Positions 1 through 4,363 of a DNA stretch of 5,677 nt are shown here, in pieces. Made by a program: the position numbers and the translations under genes. Source of the DNA: an uncultured Clostridia bacterium (GTDB lineage Bacteria > Bacillota > Clostridia > Christensenellales > Borkfalkiaceae). The stretch is taken from contig CANRAI010000067.1 of the NCBI GenBank assembly GCA_947628555.1, positions 1 to 5,677 on the forward strand, in the 5' to 3' direction. The first letter of the stretch is position 1; each line of letters opens with the position of its first letter. The notes beneath the pieces are model-generated. The model saw only the letters and a program-made list of their open reading frames with translations, did not search any database and was not told the DNA's origin.

Positions 1-536
1 TTTTTCGCCATAAACTTAACTGCGGGAAGGGCGAATTCAGCATAATTTTCGCGGGACGTATAGCGTTTTGCAAGCCTAGGGTCGAGAAATTTCAAATCGG
101 TAAGCCATATATCGGCGAATTTATCCGCCCGAGCCAAATCTTCAACGTTTTCATAACCGTGCGTGTTATAGACGAAGGGAATTTTCGGGCGGTATATCGA
201 AACCGCCCTCTCTATATCAGAAAGATAGTGCGTGGGATTTACCAAATTTATGTTATCCGCGCCCATATCTTCGAGTTCTTTGAAAATCCCCGCAAGCTCT
301 TCGGCTGAAATTTCTTTTCCGCGCGTATTGCGCGACAGCTCGAAATTCTGGCAGAAAACGCATTTTAAAGAGCAGCCGCAAAAAAATATGCAGCCGCTTC
401 CGTTTTTATACGAAATGCACGGTTCTTCATAGGGATGAAGATAGTATTTTGCGATTTTAATACCTTTGACGCCGCAAGCTCCGGCGCGTTCGGCTCTGTC
501 GGCTCCGCACTTCACTGGGCATTGAAAACATTGCAT
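1..536 (-). CDS. PflX-like radical SAM protein (COG1313), N-terminal part; gene runs off the left edge
   Basis: Reading from ATG at 536 there are 178 open codons to the window edge with no stop. Radical SAM proteins use a 4Fe-4S cluster to cleave S-adenosylmethionine; this branch resembles pyruvate formate-lyase activating enzymes, but its substrate is not generally known. Seen directly: the CxxxCxxC cluster motif at C55, C59 and C62 (CSLKCVFCQN), and an N-terminal cysteine set C3, C6, C10, C21 (CFQCPVKCGADR...ACG) typical of COG1313. Family-like stretches EEPCISYKNGSG (37-48) and NLVNPTHYL (97-105) follow. Family members are about 290-300 aa, so roughly the last 110-120 residues lie outside. 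The start is chosen because the conserved Cys block begins at residue 3, and the neighbouring ATG at 544 is in another frame that stops at once. No Shine-Dalgarno is visible. The family call is strong; the substrate is unknown. Confidence 0.9.
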   Translation of the reverse strand, partial: MQCFQCPVKCGADRAERAGACGVKGIKIAKYYLHPYEEPCISYKNGSGCIFFCGCSLKCVFCQNFELSRNTRGKEISAEELAGIFKELEDMGADNINLVNPTHYLSDIERAVSIYRPKIPFVYNTHGYENVEDLARADKFADIWLTDLKFLDPRLAKRYTSRENYAEFALPAVKFMAK

Positions 537-542
537 ATTTTC

Positions 543-571
543 ATTATAAAATAAAAATGAAATAAACGCAA
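543..571 (-). promoter_or_regulatory. Putative promoter of the radical SAM gene, apparently leaderless
   Basis: On the minus strand a perfect -10 hexamer TATAAT (548 to 543) is preceded, after exactly 17 bp, by a weak -35 TTGCGT (571 to 566, three of six consensus positions). Counting 7 nt from the last T of the -10 puts transcription start at about 536, the A of the start codon, so the message would have no 5' leader. This fits the lack of a ribosome binding site. The -35 is weak, so the element rests mainly on the -10 and the spacing. Confidence 0.5.
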
Positions 572-578
572 CTTTTGT

Positions 579-607
579 TTGACATAGGGCGCAAAGTTTG
601 TTACAAT
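579..607 (+). promoter_or_regulatory. metK promoter (sigma-A type)
   Basis: Perfect -35 TTGACA (579-584), 17-bp spacer, and -10 TACAAT (602-607, five of six). Predicted transcription start is about A614, three bases before the first strand of riboswitch stem P1. It lies back to back with the divergent radical SAM promoter, the two -35 elements being about 7 bp apart. Confidence 0.85.
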
Positions 608-613
608 ACTTGC

Positions 614-745
614 AAACCTATAAAGAGTGTGCGAGAGAACGGCTTGACGACCACACAGCAACCTGCAAAAGCAAGGTGCTAATGCCGAAGCGATGGGGAA
701 ATATCTGCATTAAACTCCCCTGCGCGTCAGAGGAGTTTTTATTTT
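614..745 (+). promoter_or_regulatory. SAM-I-clan riboswitch leader controlling metK by transcription attenuation
   Basis: The leader carries conserved SAM-I core elements: AAGAG after P1, GCAACC (658-663) and GGTGCTAA (675-682). By eye, P1 is 617-621 with 693-697 (one G-U pair), P2 is GTGTG 627-631 with CACAC 652-656, and P2b is 635-637 with 643-645, with the kink-turn-like GA-rich segments in place. Loop bases GG 641-642 can form the pseudoknot with CC 685-686. P3 is 661-666 with 671-677, loop AAAA and one bulged A. Only about six bases (687-692) separate the pseudoknot strand from P1, so P4 seems absent. That resembles SAM-IV or SAM-I/IV variants, although P2 aligns best with SAM-I. Without SAM, GGGGA (695-699) can pair with TCCCC (716-720). 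With SAM, P1 holds these G residues and the terminator forms. SAM should therefore switch metK off. Class is secure; subclass is uncertain. Confidence 0.9.
712..745 (+). terminator. Riboswitch-controlled intrinsic terminator in the metK leader
   Basis: AAACTCC (712-718) pairs with GGAGTTT (732-738). After one C/A mismatch the stem continues with CTG (720-722) against CAG (728-730) around a 5-nt loop, then a U-rich tract follows (736-745, interrupted by one A). The 5' arm overlaps the proposed antiterminator strand 716-720, so the two structures exclude each other. Confidence 0.85.
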
Positions 746-782
746 GCGGAAAGCCCTATCAAGTAAATTTACGGAGGAACAT

Positions 783-1910
783 ATGCGCAAATTTTTTACA
801 AGCGAAAGCGTTACGGAAGGACATCCCGATAAGCTATGCGACCAAGTATCCGACGGGATATTAGACGAGATTCTTGCGCAGGACGAAAAGGCGCGCTGCG
901 CCATAGAGTGCTGCGCGGCTTACGACAGAATGTTGATTATGGGCGAGGTGGCTACCTCCGCCTCCGTCGATTATGAAAATATCGCAAGAGAAATCATAAA
1001 AAAAATCGGATACATACACGGTTCATTCGCGTACGACAAATGCAAAATCGAAGTTGCCGTACACGAACAGAGCGCCGATATCGCCATGGGCGTTGACAGG
1101 GAAAACGAAGTTGGCGCGGGCGACCAGGGAATGATGTTCGGGTACGCCTGCCGCGAAACGGAAGAACTTATGCCTCTGCCCATAGCCCTTTCCCACAAGC
1201 TTGCCGCAAGGCTTGCCGAGGTCAGGCGCGACGGAACGCTTGCCTACCTGCGGCCGGACGGAAAAACGCAGGTAACTGTTGAATACGACGGGAAAAAGCC
1301 CGTAAGAGTGGATACGGTAGTCGTTTCGGCGCAACATAATACGAAAGTCACGCAGGAACAGCTTAAAGAAGATATCAAAAAACAAGTTATATCGGTTATC
1401 CCCCGCACTCTTTTGCAGGACACAAAATTTTTCATTAACCCGACTGGCAGATTCGAAATAGGCGGCCCCGAGGGCGACAGCGGACTTACGGGCAGAAAGA
1501 TAGTCGTAGATACTTACGGCGGCAGATGTGCGCACGGTGGCGGAGCTTTTTCGGGCAAGGACGCGACGAAAGTTGACCGTTCGGCTGCGTATATGGCGAG
1601 GTATATCTGCAAAAATCTTGTTGCGGCGGGACTTGCCGACGAAGCGGAATTGCAGGTCGCTTACGCCATAGGCGTTGCTGAACCCGTTTCGGTTTTTATA
1701 GATACATTCGGCACCGGAAAGTTGGGCGACGACAAAATCGCCGACATTGTGAAAAAAGAATTCGACTTGCGCCCCGCTGCGATTATCGAAACTTTGGGGT
1801 TGAGAAAGCCCATATTCTCCCAAACGGCGGCGTATGGTCACTTCGGCAAGCCCAACCTCCCCTGGGAGAGGCTGAACCGTATCGAGGACCTGAAAAAATA
1901 TCTAAAATAA
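783..1910 (+). CDS. metK: S-adenosylmethionine synthetase (methionine adenosyltransferase)
   Basis: A complete 375-aa cytoplasmic enzyme that makes S-adenosylmethionine from methionine and ATP, releasing phosphate and pyrophosphate. Visible motifs: GHPDK (13-17, with H14 and D16 at the ATP/Mg site), E42 at the usual metal-linked position, both family signatures GAGDQG (111-116) and GGGAFSGKD (252-260), GDSGLTGRK (231-239), and KVDRSAAY (263-270). The ATP-grip lysines are present as K161, K239, K259 and K263. The loop between GVDR and GAGDQG, which gates the active site in E. coli MetK, is about two residues shorter than in E. coli. Total length is slightly under the usual 380-400. The ATG at 783 is chosen because GGAGG (773-777) lies 5 nt upstream and the protein then starts in the family manner (MRKFFTSESVTEGHPDK). 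An in-frame TTG at 744 would begin inside the terminator U-tract. Expression is controlled by the SAM riboswitch leader. Confidence 0.98.
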   Translation: MRKFFTSESVTEGHPDKLCDQVSDGILDEILAQDEKARCAIECCAAYDRMLIMGEVATSASVDYENIAREIIKKIGYIHGSFAYDKCKIEVAVHEQSADIAMGVDRENEVGAGDQGMMFGYACRETEELMPLPIALSHKLAARLAEVRRDGTLAYLRPDGKTQVTVEYDGKKPVRVDTVVVSAQHNTKVTQEQLKEDIKKQVISVIPRTLLQDTKFFINPTGRFEIGGPEGDSGLTGRKIVVDTYGGRCAHGGGAFSGKDATKVDRSAAYMARYICKNLVAAGLADEAELQVAYAIGVAEPVSVFIDTFGTGKLGDDKIADIVKKEFDLRPAAIIETLGLRKPIFSQTAAYGHFGKPNLPWERLNRIEDLKKYLK

Positions 1911-1961
1911 ACGGTTCATTACCGTAATTATCAAAACCAAACAATAATTTGCAATTTGACT

Positions 1962-2003
1962 GCGCGCCCGCGGATTTTCTCCGCGGGCGCGCCGCTGTTT
2001 TTT
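1962..2003 (+). terminator. metK intrinsic terminator
   Basis: A perfect 12-bp GC-rich stem (1962-1973 with 1981-1992) closes a 7-nt loop ATTTTCT. Six T residues follow at 1998-2003 after a 5-nt gap (CGCTG). It lies about 50 bp past the metK stop. It has no T-tract on the minus strand, so it probably does not serve the opposing operon. Confidence 0.85.
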
Positions 2004-2020
2004 CACTATATTTATGTTAA

Positions 2021-2046
2021 GGCGGGCGCGAAATTTCGCGCCCGCC
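2021..2046. repeat. 26-nt perfect GC-rich palindrome (copy A), possible terminator of the HAD-ending operon
   Basis: The whole 26 nt reads the same on both strands: a 13-bp arm ending in GCGCGAAA meets its complement without a loop. It lies 22 bp past the stop of the minus-strand HAD gene and 17 bp past the metK terminator, in the convergent gap. Positions 2024-2046 recur exactly at 4321-4343. Neither side has a good T-tract, so termination is plausible from position but not textbook. Confidence 0.7.
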
Positions 2047-2068
2047 ACTTTCTTATCAAGCTAATCGA

Positions 2069-2731
2069 TTAACCTATAAATTTCTTCAATTTTGTGATAT
2101 CGGTAAAATCATCAACGTATAAATCGCAAATCTCTCTGATTTCTCCGACATGCGCCCTCATCGAATAGTCGCTGACCGCACAAACTTTAACCCCGAGCTT
2201 TTTGATGGTTTGCACTGCGTGTACGGCGTCTTCGAAAACTATTGTATTTTCAGGCGAAACTCCCGCCTTTTCCATACACAACTTATAAATTTTGGGATCC
2301 CTTTTTGATATGCCCACAATTTCTTCCGTGAGGATATAGTCAAAGTATTCGGTAAGATTAAAATGTTCTAACGCCTTCATAAGCACTGCGTAAAGCGTTG
2401 CCGAAGCAAGATAAACCGTATAGCCTGCGTTTTTCAAATATTCCAAAAATTCTTTTATGCCTTTTTTTAGCTCAATCCTATTCAGATAATTGAAAATAAT
2501 TTTTTCGTGCCATTTTTTCATAAGGCTTTCCGAAGAGCCCAGCGATGGATACCGCTCAGCCAAATAAACCGCAAAATCCGGAACGCTCATTGTGCGGATT
2601 ATATTTTCATAATCGGGAAGGGCAGGCAAACCTTCTTCTTGTAGAGTTATTTTCCCCAATTCATCCCATGCCCACATAGAATCGGCGATAGTACCGTCAA
2701 AATCAAAAATGATCAGTTTCGACATTTTCAT
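2069..2731 (-). CDS. HAD-superfamily hydrolase (subfamily I, phosphatase / beta-phosphoglucomutase-like)
   Basis: A complete 220-aa soluble protein expected to hydrolyse or transfer a phosphate via a phospho-aspartate intermediate; the substrate is unknown. All four HAD motifs are present: motif I DFDGT (10-14, nucleophile D10, acid/base D12), motif II with S110 (LASAT), motif III around K143 (SKRDPKIY) and motif IV FEDA (166-169, E167/D168 for Mg). Residues about 15-90 between motifs I and II form the expected helical C1 cap, giving the usual length for this subfamily. The start at 2731 is preferred over ATG 2725 because AGGGGAG (2748 to 2742) lies 10 nt upstream. The gene overlaps the end of the upstream yjbQ-like gene by 29 bp, which suggests translational coupling. 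Last gene of the four-gene operon. Family call strong; phosphatase versus mutase undecided. Confidence 0.92.
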   Translation of the reverse strand: MKMSKLIIFDFDGTIADSMWAWDELGKITLQEEGLPALPDYENIIRTMSVPDFAVYLAERYPSLGSSESLMKKWHEKIIFNYLNRIELKKGIKEFLEYLKNAGYTVYLASATLYAVLMKALEHFNLTEYFDYILTEEIVGISKRDPKIYKLCMEKAGVSPENTIVFEDAVHAVQTIKKLGVKVCAVSDYSMRAHVGEIREICDLYVDDFTDITKLKKFIG

Positions 2732-3257
2732 TGTCGGATTGCTCCCCTAAAATCGTAATGCTGAAAGACTTCAAAGGCCGATAATCAAATTCCGCATAAA
2801 TTATATTTTCAAAATCTTCCAAAATAAGCTCCCTGTTCTTAACAATAACCGTAGCGCCTTTGCCCAGCTCTATCGATTTCAAATGGGCGTCTGCATTCTT
2901 GAATTCAAAATCCCATTCGTTATGCCTATATTTTTTCTGCGAAGGATACACCGCCTTGAAATAATCAAGCAAATCCGAAAGAATACCTGCTTCAAAATGG
3001 TTGATAAAAATGCTCGACGTGGTATGCTTAGAATTGCAGAAAACAACCCCCTCTTTAATATTATTCTCTTTTACAAGTTGATATACCAAGTCGTCGAGTT
3101 TAACAAAATATTCCTTACAGCCGTTTTTCAATAAGTCTTTTTTCAATTCCGAATAATATATAAACTGGGAGGCGCTTTCATATTTTTTAAGAGCCACGTC
3201 TTGTTTAATCCCGTCAACAACATCGTCGATTTTAAATTCGTAAGTTTTGATTATCAT
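2703..3257 (-). CDS. YjbQ/UPF0047-family protein, divergent and N-terminally extended
   Basis: A 184-aa soluble protein. Residues about 49-172 match the YjbQ (COG0432, TIGR00149) fold, whose members are usually about 130-140 aa and have been credited with a weak 'secondary' thiamine-phosphate synthase activity in E. coli. Conserved features seen: HTT (78-80), the YxH histidine H112, NADAHLKS with H125 (121-128), then LG (131-132), and AEFD (155-158) near the end. Two things are odd. About 45 residues precede the normal start of the domain. The usual GTWQ segment reads EDFE (147-150), and the usual GPR is YRP (159-161), so the active site may differ. The start at 3257 has AAGGT (3270 to 3266) 8 nt upstream, within the 12-nt gap to the preceding gene and touching its stop codon. 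Third gene of the operon. Family assignment is fairly sure; activity is unknown. Confidence 0.82.
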   Translation of the reverse strand: MIIKTYEFKIDDVVDGIKQDVALKKYESASQFIYYSELKKDLLKNGCKEYFVKLDDLVYQLVKENNIKEGVVFCNSKHTTSSIFINHFEAGILSDLLDYFKAVYPSQKKYRHNEWDFEFKNADAHLKSIELGKGATVIVKNRELILEDFENIIYAEFDYRPLKSFSITILGEQSDNENVETDHF

Positions 3258-3269
3258 ATGTTTTTACCT

Positions 3270-3740
3270 TTATAAATTTTCTTCGAGCCGTATATCGAAT
3301 TCATAGAATAACGACATGATTTTTATTCTGTAAACCTTGATTATTTTTTCCTTGTCGCGTTCGGTTAATTCGGAGTCGCGGTAAAGAATCGCATACAGCA
3401 TATCGTCGATGGCAGACATTATGCTACGTTTAATCTGTTCGCAAGATTTGGCATTTAAAAAAACCACATAATTAACCGATGAATAGAAAAAATCAAGCAT
3501 TACCGAATTGATTTTTTCGCACTTTCCCAGTTTATCCGAATCGTTGAACAGCACATTTTTAAGGGCTTCGATGTGGCTATTGATTTTATCTGCGGAAATC
3601 ACTTCCGTCTGATACCAAAGTTTTTTCTTTGAATTTATTTTTTCGTGTTTTTCTCTTCTTATATTCTGAATACTCAGCACCGTTACGATAATCGAGTTTA
3701 AAACTGACAGAACAAGCGTGGCAATATCAACTATTCCCAT
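3270..3740 (-). CDS. Hypothetical protein with one N-terminal membrane anchor and a helical cytoplasmic part
   Basis: I do not recognise this 156-aa protein. Residues about 4-24 (VDIATLVLSVLNSIIVTVLS and onward) form one hydrophobic helix without a signal-peptidase site. It is followed at once by a basic stretch (R28, R29, K31, K34, K38-K40), so the positive-inside rule places the C-terminal ~125 residues in the cytoplasm. That part is predominantly helical, rich in charged residues and hydrophobic heptad-like positions (about 77-118 and 127-150), and shows no catalytic motif. The start ATG at 3740 lies inside the end of the upstream gene (14-bp overlap), with AGG at 3748-3746 as a close ribosome binding site, so the two are probably translationally coupled. 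A scaffold or partner for the upstream protein is possible, but this is inference from position only. Confidence 0.75.
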   Translation of the reverse strand: MGIVDIATLVLSVLNSIIVTVLSIQNIRREKHEKINSKKKLWYQTEVISADKINSHIEALKNVLFNDSDKLGKCEKINSVMLDFFYSSVNYVVFLNAKSCEQIKRSIMSAIDDMLYAILYRDSELTERDKEKIIKVYRIKIMSLFYEFDIRLEENL

Positions 3741-4164
3741 AATTACCTATTCCTACCTGTAAATCAAAAGTTTTTTCTATAATAGCGTTTACATATTCTT
3801 TTATTGTTTCGTGAAGGGCTTTATTCTGATTGAAAACAAAATTGAACTTTTCAAGAAATCTTTTAAGAATGATATTTTTCTTGGAAAGCACGGTATGGCT
3901 ATTTTCGAAATCTGTACACATTTTGATAATTGTTTCGTTAAATAGTCCGTAAAAAAAAGAATAGCTTATAAAATACGGCTCGGGGTCGAATTCGATAAGA
4001 TATATATCCTTGTCTTTTTCACGTTGCGAAAAATACAGTTCTTCACTTCTCTCCCTCATACCATTGGCATAGCCGATAAAAAAAATTCTATCAAGGCCGT
4101 CTATCTCGGAGACGCAATAAGAATTTTTATCTATTTTTATCGTCCATTTCCTCGGTGCTGTCAT
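3727..4164 (-). CDS. Hypothetical protein, possibly STAS-like (DUF4325-type)
   Basis: A 145-aa protein with no signal peptide or membrane helix and no family I can name with confidence. The central segment IYLIEFD (54-60) followed by PYFISYSFFYGLFNETII (63-80) looks like the strand-then-'IsxSFxxxLF'-helix pattern of STAS-like DUF4325 domains. These often act as small regulatory or partner proteins. The match is by eye and weak. The N-terminus (7-32) looks like two beta strands, and the C-terminal half (about 93-133) is basic and helical. The start at 4164 is supported by CGAGGA (4176 to 4171) 6 nt upstream. First gene of the AT-rich operon, 27 nt after the predicted transcription start. It ends inside the start of the membrane-anchored gene. 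No ATPase or kinase partner, as often found beside STAS-like proteins, is present in the window. Confidence 0.72.
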   Translation of the reverse strand: MTAPRKWTIKIDKNSYCVSEIDGLDRIFFIGYANGMRERSEELYFSQREKDKDIYLIEFDPEPYFISYSFFYGLFNETIIKMCTDFENSHTVLSKKNIILKRFLEKFNFVFNQNKALHETIKEYVNAIIEKTFDLQVGIGNYGNS

Positions 4165-4197
4165 TGATTTTCCTCGAATAATATAAAACTGATTATT

Positions 4198-4226
4198 ATT
4201 TTACAATGAAACAAAAAACTTGTCAA
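4198..4226 (-). promoter_or_regulatory. Promoter of the four-gene AT-rich operon
   Basis: On the minus strand a perfect -35 TTGACA (4226 to 4221) is followed after 17 bp by the -10 TAAAAT (4203 to 4198). Predicted start is about 4191, giving a 27-nt leader to the first gene. No other strong promoter was seen between the four genes, so they are probably one transcript. Confidence 0.8.
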
Positions 4227-4228
4227 TA

Positions 4229-4278
4229 AATTTAACTCGCTCTTGTCCAAACTAACTTTTTTACGCCGAATTTAACTC
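4229..4278. repeat. Pair of 10-nt direct repeats upstream of the operon promoter
   Basis: AATTTAACTC occurs at 4229-4238 and again at 4269-4278, spaced exactly 40 bp start to start, close to four helical turns. The nearer copy ends 2 bp before the -35 element of the minus-strand promoter. It could be a paired binding site for a regulator, but the repeats are short and AT-rich and could be chance. Confidence 0.3.
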
Positions 4279-4309
4279 ATCCATTGGCGCGGGGTTTACA
4301 TTAACAATG

Positions 4310-4343
4310 AAAAACAGAGGGGGCGCGAAATTTCGCGCCCGCC
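4310..4343 (-). terminator. proS intrinsic terminator, containing palindrome copy B
   Basis: On the minus strand a 10-bp perfect stem (4340-4331 with 4330-4321), GGGCGCGAAA against its complement, extends past a G/G mismatch by one further pair. It is followed by CTCTG and five T residues (4314-4310). It starts about 21 bp past the proS stop. Positions 4321-4343 are identical to 2024-2046 in the metK-HAD gap. Confidence 0.75.
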
Positions 4344-4363
4344 ATAATTCGTTTGCGTTAGCA

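Noticed and set aside
744..782. Extended metK start at TTG 744
   Set aside because: It would begin within the U-tract of the riboswitch terminator and add 13 residues absent from the family; ATG 783 has a perfect GGAGG 5 nt upstream.
598..864. Plus-strand open frame across the metK leader
   Set aside because: It runs through the structured riboswitch and terminator and into metK in another frame.
1023..1841. A long minus-strand open frame (272 codons) opposite metK
   Set aside because: It is a shadow of the high-GC metK coding sequence, resembles no protein, and has no ribosome binding site; metK on the other strand is unmistakable.
2883..3134. Plus-strand open frame inside the yjbQ-like gene
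   Set aside because: Antisense to a gene with recognisable family motifs; no ribosome binding site.
2021..4343. The flanking palindromes as insertion-sequence ends
   Set aside because: No transposase, no target-site duplication and no longer inverted ends were seen; the repeats are better read as hairpin terminators, with recombination only a possibility.
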